A stretch of 64,000 bases of DNA from Arthrobacter sp. N199823 (GCF_002929705.1 NZ_PJIN01000002.1:372001-436000); one strand, 5' to 3'; shown: positions 16,699 through 26,271, counted from the stretch's first letter. Translations and numbers: made by a program. Notes: generated from the letters alone by a model not told the origin.

Positions 16699-17676
16699 AT
16701 GAGCAATTACAACGGGGCGCCTCAGCCTCCTGCGAACCTCCCGCCCGCAGGCTACCCGGCTCCTGGTTCCCCAGGTCCGGGCTACCCGGCACCCCAGCAG
16801 GGGCCGTCCAACCGCAAGGCGCTGTTCATTGTTCTGGGCTCGGTTGCCGTCTTCGTGGTGCTCGTCTTGGTTGCTGTCTTTGTCTGGGTTGTCCCCGCAC
16901 TGACGAAAGTCGGCCCCACAGCCCAGCCCACAGCCGTGGCGGAGCAGACGGCATCGGCTGCCCCGTCCGCCGACGCTGCCACGGAAGCTGCCCCCAGTGC
17001 GGAAGCGACTCCCGGTGATGGCGGCGCGAGTGCGGATGCCGGAATGCCAGCCGATGCTATTGCCCTGCCTCCTGGCTGGGATGCGCTGGCCGGCCCCACC
17101 AACATCCCGGCTGACGGCGATCCGTTGTTCTCCAAGTTCGTCACGGGCGAGTCATCGTTCCAGTACCTGCAGTCTTGGGACAACGACAGTACCTTCGGCA
17201 TTACCAAGGACCCTGAGACCGGCGAAGAGATGCAGCAAGTTGCCCAGGGCACCCCGGATCTGGATGCCGACGGCGTCTCCACAGCCTTTGCGTTCTTTGC
17301 AGAATCGAACCAGGGCAAGTTCGGCAGTGATCCGGCCAAGGTGAAAGCTGCCATCAAGGCCACACAAGACAAGCTGTCCAAGGCGTCAACGACCGAGCTG
17401 ACCCAGCAGCTGGTGGGCAACAAATGTGCCAGCGATTTCACCTCCAGCACCCCGGAATCGCGCGAGTTCCGCCGCGGCCTGGCCGTGGTGGTGCAGTTCA
17501 GCTGCAAGACTGCCGCGGGGGAAGCTATCCAGGCAGTCAACCTGTTCTCCGTCACCCCGTGGGGCACGCCCCAGATGATGGGAGTCAGCGGCCACAAGAG
17601 CTACTGGGATGCCCACCCGGGAACGTTTGAGAAGATTGCCAACTCCTACCGCATCAACAAGTGGAAGCAGCAATAG
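16699..17676 (+). CDS. Membrane-anchored protein with proline-rich N-terminus, unknown function
   Basis: 325 residues: a Pro/Gly/Tyr-rich cytoplasmic segment (1-33, repeated GYPAPGSP-like units), one transmembrane helix (about 37-61, LFIVLGSVAVFVVLVLVAVFVWVV), then an Ala/Thr/Ser-rich linker (70-115) and an extracellular domain of about 200 residues with two cysteines that may pair. The architecture is common among actinobacterial DUF4352-like or septal and secretory accessory proteins, but no named family is recognised. AAGG lies nine bases before the ATG, and a strong terminator follows. Confidence 0.85.
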   Translation: MSNYNGAPQPPANLPPAGYPAPGSPGPGYPAPQQGPSNRKALFIVLGSVAVFVVLVLVAVFVWVVPALTKVGPTAQPTAVAEQTASAAPSADAATEAAPSAEATPGDGGASADAGMPADAIALPPGWDALAGPTNIPADGDPLFSKFVTGESSFQYLQSWDNDSTFGITKDPETGEEMQQVAQGTPDLDADGVSTAFAFFAESNQGKFGSDPAKVKAAIKATQDKLSKASTTELTQQLVGNKCASDFTSSTPESREFRRGLAVVVQFSCKTAAGEAIQAVNLFSVTPWGTPQMMGVSGHKSYWDAHPGTFEKIANSYRINKWKQQ

Positions 17677-17704
17677 CCAAACAAACGCATGACAAGAGTG
17701 CAAG

Positions 17705-17745
17705 AAAAAAGTGCCGCCTGACTGTGAGTCAGGCGGCACTTTTTT
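17705..17745. terminator. Bidirectional intrinsic terminator
   Basis: A 19-bp perfect stem (17705-17723 with 17727-17745), A-run on the left and T-run on the right, with a GTG loop. It ends the gene at 17676 on the plus strand and also serves the RND gene that converges from 17812. Confidence 0.93.
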
Positions 17746-17811
17746 CTCCGATGAAGCAAGCGGCTTCCTAGCTGAGTTGGGGCCCTGCTAGTTCACGGTG
17801 CAGCGGCCCTG

Positions 17812-20800
17812 CTAATTAGCCGCACGGCGGCCGCGGACCTTCGGGATTGCGCCTGTGGTCCAATCCTGGAAGCTGGCATCCGGCGTGGCAGGCGTGGGCC
17901 CTGATGTGCCGGGAGTCTCGGAAGTATCAGCACCGGAGGCAGCATTGGCAGCACCAGCAGCCTTGCTAGGACCGGCAGTGTTAGTAACAACAGCGCCGTT
18001 GGGGCCGCCTGGAGCGGGTTTGTGAATGACCTTCAGCGCCTTGATCAAATCGTGGCGTTCCTTGCGGCCTTCGACCAGCCGGTACAGCACGGGCACCAGG
18101 ATCAGCGTCAGGGCTGTGGAAGAAATCAATCCGCCCACCACCACAATGGCCAGCGGCTGCGAGATGAAACCTCCGCCACCCGTGAGGCCAAGAGCCATGG
18201 GTGTCAACGCAAAGATGGTGGCCAGCGCCGTCATCAGGATGGGCCGCAAACGTTGACGGGCGCCATGCTCAATGGCGTCGGCCACGTTCATGGCGGCCCG
18301 ATCCCCGGATGGTTGCCTGTACTGGTTGATGAGGTCAATCAGCACAATGGCGTTGGTGACCACAATGCCCACCAACATCAACATGCCAATCAATGACGGC
18401 AAACCCAGCGGGATACCCGTGATGAGCAGCAGGCCGATGGCGCCGGTGGCGGCAAAGGGGATGGACACCAGCAGGATCAACGGCTGAATGAGGGACTTGA
18501 ACGTAGCCACCATGATCACGTAGACAATGGCGATGGCTGCCAGCATGGCCAGTCCCAACTGCTGGAACGATTCGGCCTGCTGTGTAGCTGCACCACCAAT
18601 GGTGGCAATGGTGCCAGCCGGCAGCTCGATGGAGTCCAGCTTCTTCTGTACCTCTGCACTGAGCGAACCGAGGGCATTGCCTTCAGGGGTAACAGAGACT
18701 GTTGCCGTGCGTTGGCCATTGGAGGAGGTCACGGTCAGAGGTGTCTGGACTTCCGCAACGGTAGCTACCTGCGACAGCGGTACGGGACCTGCGGCCGTGG
18801 GAATCTGAGCCGCAGCCAGGGCGCCCACCGAATCAAACTTGGTGCCCAGACCAATCTGGACCTTGTAATCGGTGGTGTCGATGCGGACGGTGCCACCTGG
18901 AATGGGGCTGACGGTGGCCGCCAAAAGACCTGTGATTTGTTGTTCGTCCAGACCTGCTGCAACCGCCTTGGCACGGTTGACGCTGACCTGGACCACGGGC
19001 TGGGTGCCGCTGAGGTTGCTTTCAACCGACTGGGCGCCGGGAATCCCGGTCATGGCCTTGACCAGTGCGTCACTAGCTTGTTGTAGTTCGTCGCCAGTGG
19101 TTGCTTTGACGGTGATATCCACTGTGGATGACATACCGAAGCCGCCGCCTTGAGAACCGAGTGTGATGGTGCCGGCATCCTTGATGCTCGTCACGGCCTT
19201 CCGCACCGTGTCCTGCAAGGCCGGTTGGTCCACGTCAGGATCGGTGATGACCTGGAATGATGCACTCGAGGCGCCTGAAGAGAGCAGCGCGGAGAAGCCG
19301 CTGGAAGCGTTGCCCACCGTCACCTGCACATCGGTGACACCGCTAATCCCAGAAATAGCGTCCTCAACTTTTTGGGCTGCGGTGTTGGTGACCTCGAGGC
19401 TGGTGCCAGCCGGCAGGTCCTGCTGAATGCTCATGCTGTTCTGCCCCGTGTCGCCGAGCAGATTTGTCTGCAAAAGCGGCGTCATGGCCAGTGTGGCGCC
19501 CAAGATGACGCCACCAGCAATCAGCGTCACCACAGGGTGCTTCTGGGTCTTGGAGAGGATGGGGAGGTAGCCGCGCTGCAGCCAGGACGAGCGCTCCTTC
19601 TCTTCCACAGCGCTCAGCAGAGCCTGGCCACTCAAGGGTGTGCCGCCGTCGTTCGTGGCAGTGGCAGTGTCACTAGAAGTGGAAGTTGCAGCGGAACCGG
19701 CAACAGCAGCCGCAACGGGGGGAGTGGATTTCAGGAACCAGTAGGCCAGCACCGGAACAATGGTCAGCGAGACCAGCAGTGAGGCGATCAGGGCAAAAGT
19801 GACTGTGAGGGCGAAGGGCCGAAAGAGCTCTCCCGCCAAGCTGCCCACAAAGGCGATGGGCAAGAACACGGCCACAGTGGTCAGCGTGGAGGCGGTGATG
19901 GCAGCGGCAACCTCGCGAATGGCAGCCAGAATCGCTGTTTTCTTATCCTCGCCATAACTGAGGTGCCGCTTAATGTTTTCAATAACCACAATGGAGTCAT
20001 CCACCACCCGGCCAATGGCAATGGTCAGTGCTCCCAAGGTCAGGATGTTCAACGAGTAGCCCGTGGCCCAGAGCCCGATGAAGGTCACCAGCAAGGACAA
20101 GGGGATGGAGATGGCGGTGACCAGGGTGGAGCGCACGGACATCAGGAAAATCAAGATGATGACGACGGCGAAGCCCAGTCCCAGCAGGCCCTCGACCGTG
20201 AGATCGTGGATGGACTTTTCAATGAACGGTGCCTGGTCCAGCACTGTCGTGAACTTGGTGTTGTTGCCCATGGAGGCAGTGAGCTCTGGCAGTAGCTCGT
20301 TGACCTGCGCAGAGAGGGAGACCGTGTCGGCTTCGGGCTTCTTGGTGATGGAAAGGGCCAGCGTGGCTTTGCCGTTGGTACGGGTGATGGAGGTGGTGGG
20401 GTCATCGGCCAGTGTTACGGCTGCCACCTGGGCAATGGTGGGGATGGAGGCACCAGCGGCGGCGTTGGATCCACCTAGCGGCAGGGCCTTGACGGCATCG
20501 AGGGAATCGACGGGACTGCCGGCCTGAATGGAGAGCGTGGTGCCGTCAGTGTTCAAGGAACCAACGGGGACCAAGGTGCCGTTATTTTCCAGCGCCTTGG
20601 CAATGTCACCGGGATTGAGCCCGGAAGCGGCCATTTTGGCGGGGTCAGGCAAGATTTGAATGTGCTGGGAGTTGGCGCCGGTCACATCGGCGCTGCGAAC
20701 GCCGTCGATCTTCAGAAGCTTAGGAACTGCAATGCGGGCCAGATCCGTGTTCAGCGCAGCCAGGTCCTGATCGGAGGAGACGGCCAAGAAAACGATCGGG

Positions 20801-21207
20801 AAATCGGAAATGCTGCCGGCGATGGGCTGCGGTTGGACGCCATCAGGGAGGCGGCCGCTGACGTTGGAGATGGCCCGGTCAATCTGGTTCCGGGCGCGGT
20901 CCAAGTTGGTGCCATAGGTGAAGGCGAGGTTGATGGTGGAGAAGCCGCTGCGCGATGTGGAGGTGCTGGATTCCAGACCTTCAACCGCGTTCAGTGCCGC
21001 TTCGAGGGGCTCGCTGACCTGTTTGTCGACCACGGCGGGGGAGGCGCCGGGCATGGCCGAAACCACCGTGATCTGCGGGAACTCAATGCTGGGAATGAGT
21101 TCCTGTTTGAGTGAGCCAAGGGTGATGACCCCGAACACCATCGCAAAGATGGTGATCAGGGCGATCAGGGCCCGGTTCCCCAACGACATTTTGGCCAAAT
21201 TGAACAT
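17812..21207 (-). CDS. RND-family efflux transporter (HAE1/AcrB-like)
   Basis: Large secondary transporter of 1131 residues with the RND layout: helix 1 (12-31), a first extracytoplasmic domain (about 35-335), helices 2-6 (340-500), a cytoplasmic Ala/Thr-rich linker (about 500-545), helix 7, a second extracytoplasmic domain (about 580-850), and helices 8-12. The proton-relay aspartates are in helix 4 (GRVVDDSIVVIENI, Asp403-404), as in AcrB. The C-terminal tail of about 95 residues is rich in Ala, Gly and Pro and not part of the fold. GGGGAG precedes the ATG. No membrane-fusion or outer-membrane partner is near, consistent with a single-membrane cell. The substrate is unknown. Confidence 0.93.
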   Translation of the reverse strand: MFNLAKMSLGNRALIALITIFAMVFGVITLGSLKQELIPSIEFPQITVVSAMPGASPAVVDKQVSEPLEAALNAVEGLESSTSTSRSGFSTINLAFTYGTNLDRARNQIDRAISNVSGRLPDGVQPQPIAGSISDFPIVFLAVSSDQDLAALNTDLARIAVPKLLKIDGVRSADVTGANSQHIQILPDPAKMAASGLNPGDIAKALENNGTLVPVGSLNTDGTTLSIQAGSPVDSLDAVKALPLGGSNAAAGASIPTIAQVAAVTLADDPTTSITRTNGKATLALSITKKPEADTVSLSAQVNELLPELTASMGNNTKFTTVLDQAPFIEKSIHDLTVEGLLGLGFAVVIILIFLMSVRSTLVTAISIPLSLLVTFIGLWATGYSLNILTLGALTIAIGRVVDDSIVVIENIKRHLSYGEDKKTAILAAIREVAAAITASTLTTVAVFLPIAFVGSLAGELFRPFALTVTFALIASLLVSLTIVPVLAYWFLKSTPPVAAAVAGSAATSTSSDTATATNDGGTPLSGQALLSAVEEKERSSWLQRGYLPILSKTQKHPVVTLIAGGVILGATLAMTPLLQTNLLGDTGQNSMSIQQDLPAGTSLEVTNTAAQKVEDAISGISGVTDVQVTVGNASSGFSALLSSGASSASFQVITDPDVDQPALQDTVRKAVTSIKDAGTITLGSQGGGFGMSSTVDITVKATTGDELQQASDALVKAMTGIPGAQSVESNLSGTQPVVQVSVNRAKAVAAGLDEQQITGLLAATVSPIPGGTVRIDTTDYKVQIGLGTKFDSVGALAAAQIPTAAGPVPLSQVATVAEVQTPLTVTSSNGQRTATVSVTPEGNALGSLSAEVQKKLDSIELPAGTIATIGGAATQQAESFQQLGLAMLAAIAIVYVIMVATFKSLIQPLILLVSIPFAATGAIGLLLITGIPLGLPSLIGMLMLVGIVVTNAIVLIDLINQYRQPSGDRAAMNVADAIEHGARQRLRPILMTALATIFALTPMALGLTGGGGFISQPLAIVVVGGLISSTALTLILVPVLYRLVEGRKERHDLIKALKVIHKPAPGGPNGAVVTNTAGPSKAAGAANAASGADTSETPGTSGPTPATPDASFQDWTTGAIPKVRGRRAAN

Positions 21208-21285
21208 AAAACCACTCCCCGTGTGTCATGTCTGTTGGATCCGGGCCCCGTTCACATGATTGTGAGACTGAGCTGGGCTCTGGTG

Positions 21286-22773
21286 TTACTTCAGCTGCAA
21301 CGATGCTGCTGTTGCAGCCAGGCTCTTTTCAAACGCTTCGGCATTGTCGTTGAGCTTGGTGCCGTAGGTGGGCATCATGGTGCGCAGCGAATCCTGCCAT
21401 TCCAGCTTGAATTTACGCGGGAAGCAACGCTGCAGCAGTTCAAGCATGATCGGCACAGCCGTGGAGGCACCCGGTGAGGCGCCCAACAGTGCTGAAAGTG
21501 AACCGTCGGCTGCCGTGATGACCTCGGTGCCGAACTGCAGCACGCCGCCCTTTTTGGCATCCTTCTTGATGATCTGCACGCGCTGGCCAGCGGTGATGAG
21601 TTCCCAATCGTTGCCTTCGGCTTCGGGGAAGTACTCATGGAGCGCATCTACCTTGCCGGAGCGGGACTTGGTCACCTCGCTGACCAGGTACTTCACCAGA
21701 TCCAGGTTGTCCTTGCCAACAGCCAGCATCGGGATGATGTTGTTGGCGCGGATGGAACCGGGCAGGTCCATGTAGCTACCGGTCTTGAGGTACTTGGTGG
21801 AGAATCCGCCGTACGGTCCGAACAGCAAGGAGCGCTTGCCGCCCACGTAACGGGTGTCCAAGTGAGGCACGGACATGGGAGGTGCGCCCACTGATGCCTG
21901 TCCGTAGACCTTGGCGCTGTGCTGGGCTGCGATCGACTCATCCGTGCACCGGAAGAACTGACCTGAGACGGGGAAACCGCCAAAGCCCTTGCCCTCGGGG
22001 ATGCCGGACTTCTGCAGCAGGTGCAGGGCGCCGCCACCGGAACCGATGAAGACAAACTTGGACTTGATCTTGCCGTACTCACCGGAGGAGGGGTGCTTGA
22101 GCGCAAGGTCCCATCCGCCGTCGGAGGTCCGTGAGACATCAGTGACGGTGGTGCCGTAGTTAATCTCGACACCGTTCTGATCCATGTACCCGATGAGTTC
22201 ACGGGTCAGGGCGCCAAAGTCCACATCAGTGCCTTCTGCGGCGCGGGTAGCGGAAACCTGCTCCTGCGGGTCGCGTCCCTTCATGACCAAGGGGGCCCAC
22301 TTGGCAATGGTTGCCGGGTCCTCGGAGTACTCCATGGAGGCAAAGACCGGGTTCTGCTTCAGCGCTTCGTGCCGGGTCTTGAGGAATTTCCGGTGAGCTT
22401 CGCCAATGACAAAGCTCATGTGGGGGACGGTGTTGATGAAGCCCTTGGGGGATCCAATCAGCGATTCGTCCACCAGATGCGACCAGAACTGGCGCGAGAG
22501 CTGGAACTGCTCGTTGATGTGAATGGCCTTGGCCGGGTTCACACTACCGTCTTTGGCAGCTGGCGAGTAGTTCAGCTCACAGAGCGCGGAGTGGCCGGTA
22601 CCGGCGTTGTTCCACGGGCTTGAGGATTCCAATCCTGGCGTATCGAGCTGTTCAAACAGCACAATCTTCCAGTTTGGTTCGAGTTGCTTGAGCATGGTGC
22701 CCAGCGTGGCGCTCATGATGCCGCCTCCGATGAGGACGACGTCAGCGTCTTTGGTGTTCGAAATGAAGGTCAC
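21286..22773 (-). CDS. mqo: Malate:quinone oxidoreductase
   Basis: Membrane-associated FAD enzyme that oxidises malate to oxaloacetate and passes electrons to quinone. The FAD-binding Rossmann motif is [14 protein letters not shown] near residues 11-24, followed by the Mqo-specific [22 protein letters not shown]. About 495 residues match the family. The frame opens at a TTG (22779), but GGAG lies six bases before the GTG at 22773, which is preferred. The RND gene starts 79 bases downstream on the same strand, so the two may share transcripts. Confidence 0.96.
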   Translation of the reverse strand: MTFISNTKDADVVLIGGGIMSATLGTMLKQLEPNWKIVLFEQLDTPGLESSSPWNNAGTGHSALCELNYSPAAKDGSVNPAKAIHINEQFQLSRQFWSHLVDESLIGSPKGFINTVPHMSFVIGEAHRKFLKTRHEALKQNPVFASMEYSEDPATIAKWAPLVMKGRDPQEQVSATRAAEGTDVDFGALTRELIGYMDQNGVEINYGTTVTDVSRTSDGGWDLALKHPSSGEYGKIKSKFVFIGSGGGALHLLQKSGIPEGKGFGGFPVSGQFFRCTDESIAAQHSAKVYGQASVGAPPMSVPHLDTRYVGGKRSLLFGPYGGFSTKYLKTGSYMDLPGSIRANNIIPMLAVGKDNLDLVKYLVSEVTKSRSGKVDALHEYFPEAEGNDWELITAGQRVQIIKKDAKKGGVLQFGTEVITAADGSLSALLGASPGASTAVPIMLELLQRCFPRKFKLEWQDSLRTMMPTYGTKLNDNAEAFEKSLAATAASLQLK

Positions 22774-22919
22774 AGTCAACTCCGGTAGAGGCTCTTCCTA
22801 GCGCTAGAAGCGTATCGCGGCACGTGCTGGATGTATAAATCAGGTGTCGGCGCCCACTTCTGTGTTCCTGTGGTGAGCGGCTGTTGCGCCGCTGTTTCAC
22901 TGCTGTAGAACTGCGCCGC

Positions 22920-24608
22920 TCAGCCTGTGGCGGGCGGGGTCAGCTTCACATAATTGAAGACCTCGTTGAGTACTGGGCTCAGCGGATAGGACGCCACTCG
23001 GTCCGAGAGCGCGATCGCGGAGATCGGGAAAGCTATGGGGACTGCAGGAACTGTGGCCGCGATTTGCTTGCTGATCGATGCGTAAGCGGCAATCCGGTCC
23101 GGGCCGTTGGGCATGCTGCGTGCCCTGGTGATCTTGGAAACGAGTTGCGGGTCCACCATTCCCAGCTCAGCACCGGGGGAGCCGAAAATGGGGCCTACAA
23201 AGTTATCCGGGTCGGCATAGCTGCCGTTCCAACCCATGAGGCTCAGCGCATGTTTGCCGTCGTCCGTGACAGCTGCCAGGTAGCCTTCGTTCCACGGAAT
23301 CGGCACGGGCTTGATGTTGAAACCCACCTTGGTGAGTTCTGCGGCAATTTGGGCGTAGACCTTTTCCGGGGTGGGCAGGTACGTGCGTGCAGTATCGGTG
23401 GGGTAGTAGAACGTGAGTTCTTCTCCCTTGTAACTGGAATCAGCCAGGAGTGTCTTCGCCTTCTGGGGATCGTAGGCAATCCCGGCCACAGCGTTGTTGA
23501 AGCCGCTGAGCTTGGGCGGGATGAACTGGGCTGTGGCGGCGGTTCCTGCGATGAAGAAATTGTTGACAAGAGTTGACTTATCGATTGCCGCGGCCAGGGC
23601 TTCACGCACCTTCAGATCCGCTAACGCTGGAATCTTTTGGTTGATGCCCAAGTACATGACGGAGAACGGATCGCGCTGTAGCACCTGCTTGCCACTCTTG
23701 ATGAGCTTGTCCAAGTTGTCCGGGGTGACGGGGTCATAGCCGTCAATGGAGCCGTCTTCCAGGGCAGCGAGCCGGGTTGCGGACTGTTCAAAGGTCTTGA
23801 ATTTCAGTGTGGTGATCTGCCCTTTTTCGCCCCAATAGTCCTTGTTGGCCTGCATGGTCACAGAGCCAGCGGATGCCGAGCCAAAGGTGAATGGCCCGGT
23901 GCCCACGGGATGCAGTCCGTAGCGCGAGACCTTGTTGCTGGCCAGGGCTTGATCCAGGACGTTGGCGGTGTTGGTTTTCAACGCGGTGGGGGAGGAGATT
24001 GCGAATGCCGGCAGGGTCAGTGCGGGGAGGAATCCGGTGAGTCGCGTTTTCAACTCAAGTGTCACCTCGAGCGGACCGTCAACGGTACAGCCTTCGTACA
24101 GGGAGTTTTTGGGATCGTCATTGAAGGCCCGGAAGACCTGCTTGAACATGGCGGCTGAGCCGTCACCGCGGGTAGCGACGGGCATGGAGTACCAGCGGTC
24201 AAAGTTGGTGCACACTGCTGCGGCGTCGAAAGGGGTGCCGTCATGGAACGCAACATCCTTGCGGAGCTTAAACGTGTAGCTCAGCCCGTCATCGTCCGTG
24301 GCCCATTCGGTGGCCAGGCTCGGCGCGGGGTCTCCCGTGACCGAGTCGATGGTCAACAAACCCTCCATGACCTGCCGCGTCACCCGGTACGATTCCGTGT
24401 CGGAAACCAGCGCCGGATCGAATCCCAGCGGGTCAGATCCCGTGCCAAAGGTGAAAACGGTGGGCGTCGGGGCCACGGTGGGGGCCGCCGTGGTACTTGG
24501 CGCAACCGGGGTGGGGGAGGTGCAGGCTGTGGCACTCAGAAGAACGACGGCGGACAGTGCCACCGCTCGCTGGATCACCTTGCGCAGTACTCTGGCAGGG
24601 CTTGGCAC
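22920..24608 (-). CDS. ABC transporter substrate-binding lipoprotein, peptide/nickel type (SBP family 5)
   Basis: Extracellular solute-binding protein of 562 residues from the GTG at 24608, which is preceded by AAGGAG at eight bases; the open frame reaches 24647 but that start lacks a site. The N-terminus is a lipoprotein signal, VVLLSATAC-TSP. The SBP_bac_5 body shows GFDPALVSDTESYRVTRQVMEGLL, SLATEWATDDDGLSYTFKLR and VREALAAAID. Such proteins bind oligopeptides or similar molecules. No permease or ATPase genes adjoin, so it is an orphan that must work with a transporter elsewhere. Confidence 0.92.
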   Translation of the reverse strand: MPSPARVLRKVIQRAVALSAVVLLSATACTSPTPVAPSTTAAPTVAPTPTVFTFGTGSDPLGFDPALVSDTESYRVTRQVMEGLLTIDSVTGDPAPSLATEWATDDDGLSYTFKLRKDVAFHDGTPFDAAAVCTNFDRWYSMPVATRGDGSAAMFKQVFRAFNDDPKNSLYEGCTVDGPLEVTLELKTRLTGFLPALTLPAFAISSPTALKTNTANVLDQALASNKVSRYGLHPVGTGPFTFGSASAGSVTMQANKDYWGEKGQITTLKFKTFEQSATRLAALEDGSIDGYDPVTPDNLDKLIKSGKQVLQRDPFSVMYLGINQKIPALADLKVREALAAAIDKSTLVNNFFIAGTAATAQFIPPKLSGFNNAVAGIAYDPQKAKTLLADSSYKGEELTFYYPTDTARTYLPTPEKVYAQIAAELTKVGFNIKPVPIPWNEGYLAAVTDDGKHALSLMGWNGSYADPDNFVGPIFGSPGAELGMVDPQLVSKITRARSMPNGPDRIAAYASISKQIAATVPAVPIAFPISAIALSDRVASYPLSPVLNEVFNYVKLTPPATG

Positions 24609-24710
24609 GTTCGGGTCTCCTTGCAGCATGGACTGTCCATCAGCCACTCATCATAGTGGGAAATTCTGGGGGCATCCTTGGGGGCTGTGTCGGGGAGAAT
24701 GAACGTGTGG

Positions 24711-24739
24711 TTAAAAGTACTGCGACAAACCTGTAGTAT
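24711..24739 (+). promoter_or_regulatory. Candidate promoter of tRNA-Leu
   Basis: TTAAAA (24711-24716), a 17-base spacer and TAGTAT (24734-24739) end 21 bases before the tRNA. Confidence 0.5.
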
Positions 24740-24760
24740 TGTTCATGCTTCAATGCACCT

Positions 24761-24842
24761 GCGCGAGTGGTGGAATTGGTAGACACGCAGGTTTTAGGTA
24801 CCTGTGCCTTCGGGCGTAGGGGTTCAAGTCCCCTCTTGCGCA
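24761..24842 (+). tRNA. tRNA-Leu (anticodon TAG)
   Basis: A class II tRNA of 82 nt. Acceptor GCGCGAG pairs with CTTGCGC; the anticodon stem CAGGT/ACCTG encloses TTTAGGT with anticodon TAG; a variable arm TGCCTTCGGGCGTA and the T arm GGGG-TTCAAGT-CCCC follow. The 3' CCA is not encoded. Confidence 0.96.
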
Positions 24843-24850
24843 CAAAAGTT

Positions 24851-24886
24851 AAAGGCCCTGTTCTGTTGAACAGGGCCTTTCGTTTT
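24851..24886. terminator. Intrinsic terminator after tRNA-Leu
   Basis: AAAGGCCCTGTTC and GAACAGGGCCTTT form a 13-bp stem with a TGTT loop, followed by CGTTTTG. The A-rich left side lets it also stop the converging DUF523 gene. Confidence 0.92.
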
Positions 24887-24905
24887 GCCCGCTGAGGCGG
24901 CGGAC

Positions 24906-25391
24906 TCACGAAGTAGGACACACGGGCGGCTGCGGGGATTCCCCGCGGCGCGCCTCAACCGTGACTCCGCGTGATTTCAAAACCGCGGCCAGCACGCCGT
25001 CGCCGTTCATGAGTGCCCCGCTGTGGCTGCCGTCGTAGATGGTGCCGCAGCCGCAGGAGGGGCTCCGGGCCTGAAGGACGGCGTGAGTGATGCCTTTGGT
25101 GGCGGCAATGTCTGCCACTAGCTCCGCGCCGCGCACAAACTCGGCGGTGAGATCATCGCCGTCGACCGTCAGGACAGCGGCCGTGCCCGCTAAGACCTCG
25201 TGCCCATCTCCTCCGACGATTTCCACCGGAGGACGCGGGGTGGGTAAACCGCCCAGCTGTTCGGCACAGGCCGGAATGGCCTTCCCTGCCGCGACGGCCT
25301 GAACCACGGCGGCGTCCGGCCGGGCTCGCGCGTCGTAGCGACACGGCAACCCGGCCAGACAAGAACTCACCAGCGTCAGTTTCTCAGTCAT
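24906..25391 (-). CDS. DUF523 family protein
   Basis: 161 residues matching the DUF523 pattern: VSSCLAGLPCRYDAR near the N-terminus, CAEQLGGLPTPRPPVEI (about 42-58), FVRGAELVADIA and SPSCGCGTIYDGSHSG (about 107-122). The five conserved cysteines suggest a metal or Fe-S site; no reaction is established for this family from sequence alone. It lies 37 bases downstream of the peroxiredoxin gene on the same strand and may be cotranscribed with it, which would fit a redox-related role. The ribosome site is weak (AGGC close to ATG). Confidence 0.88.
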   Translation of the reverse strand: MTEKLTLVSSCLAGLPCRYDARARPDAAVVQAVAAGKAIPACAEQLGGLPTPRPPVEIVGGDGHEVLAGTAAVLTVDGDDLTAEFVRGAELVADIAATKGITHAVLQARSPSCGCGTIYDGSHSGALMNGDGVLAAVLKSRGVTVEARRGESPQPPVCPTS

Positions 25392-25428
25392 GCCTATGCG
25401 CGTCCTGTCACTGAGAGTATGAGGAGAG

Positions 25429-25905
25429 TTAGGCGGCGTCGAGCTTCAAATCGCGGCGCAGCTTGGCCACGTGGCCGGTGGCCCGGACGTTGTACTGAGC
25501 TAATTTAACGCTGCCGGCCTCATCGATCACGATCGTTGAGCGGATCAAACCCTCATAAGTCTTGCCGTAGTTCTTCTTTTCGCCCCACGCTGCGTAGCTG
25601 AGCGCCACTGCATGATCGGCGTCGCTGAGCAGCGGGTAGCTCAGTGCGTCACGGGCAACAAACTTTTCCAGCTTGGCCACCGGATCCGGTGAAATACCCA
25701 CAACCTCGTAGCCTGCAGCCTGCAGAGACGCCAGGCTGTCACGGAAATCGCAGGCCTGCTTGGTGCAACCGGGCGTCATGGCCGCCGGGTAAAAGAAGAC
25801 GATCACGTTCTTGCCAGCAAAGTCGGTCAGCGAGGTGGTGCCACCGTCCGCATTTGGCAGGCTGAACGCGGGGGCCAGTTCGCCGGGGACTAGACGCTCT
25901 GTCAT
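25429..25905 (-). CDS. bcp: Peroxiredoxin of the BCP (bacterioferritin comigratory protein/PrxQ) type
   Basis: Thiol peroxidase of 158 residues that reduces hydrogen and organic peroxides in the cytosol. The peroxidatic Cys47 lies in AAMTPGCTKQAC with the resolving Cys52 five residues on, the alpha2-type arrangement of BCP/PrxQ. FSLPNADGG and VVGISPD are further thioredoxin-fold landmarks. The open frame extends to 26085, but the ATG at 25905 has AAGGAG seven bases before it and matches the family start. Confidence 0.94.
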   Translation of the reverse strand: MTERLVPGELAPAFSLPNADGGTTSLTDFAGKNVIVFFYPAAMTPGCTKQACDFRDSLASLQAAGYEVVGISPDPVAKLEKFVARDALSYPLLSDADHAVALSYAAWGEKKNYGKTYEGLIRSTIVIDEAGSVKLAQYNVRATGHVAKLRRDLKLDAA

Positions 25906-26063
25906 GGGGAACTCCTTGGGGAAGTGGTGGTGGCCACGGTATGGAGGCCGAAAGGGGCCGCAGTCTGGCTGCGGCAGGGACTTCCCAGCGTAGGCCACTG
26001 CGGCCGACAGTAGCGAAACGCCGGGTGGCCACCGGATATGGGTAAGGGCTCGCGGGCTCTTGG

Positions 26064-26181
26064 GTTCGGGGGTAGAAGTTACCATTCGCGGCCGGTGCGG
26101 ACACGCTCCCCGTGTCCGGGGGTAGTTATTACCTTTCGCGCACGGCCAGCCAGGCGCGAAAGGTAATAACTACCCCCGGAC
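26064..26181. repeat. 28-bp perfect inverted repeat plus a third degenerate copy
   Basis: Arms 26114-26141 and 26154-26181 are perfect 28-bp reverse complements around a 12-bp loop; each arm contains GGGGGTAGTTATTACC. A third, diverged copy at 26064-26090 (GGGGGTAGAAGTTACC, then ATTCGCG) lies in the same orientation as the left arm. There is no T-run, so termination is not the obvious role. It sits in the 5' region of the peroxiredoxin gene and downstream of the tRNA-Lys pair and looks like a REP or MITE-type intergenic repeat. Confidence 0.85.
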
Positions 26182-26216
26182 CTCGGGTGAGCCCCGCTAA
26201 CCGGCCCGCTAACCCC

Positions 26217-26266
26217 CGAAAGTGGCTTGGGGGACAGCAACGAAAGAGGCTTGGGGGACAGCAACG
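26217..26266. repeat. Tandem 24-bp direct repeat
   Basis: Two units with a 24-bp period share GGCTTGGGGGACAGCAACG (26224-26242 and 26248-26266) and the preceding CGAAAG, differing at one base. It is noncoding and just beyond the palindromic repeat. Confidence 0.8.
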
Positions 26267-26271
26267 GGGCA

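Noticed and set aside
22874-22892. AGCGGC-n6-GCCGCT hairpin near the peptide-binding protein stop
   Set aside because: Only a 6-bp stem without T-run on either strand; too weak to call.
25906-26085. N-terminal extension of the peroxiredoxin frame
   Set aside because: A good AAGGAG site and the conserved family start place the beginning at 25905.
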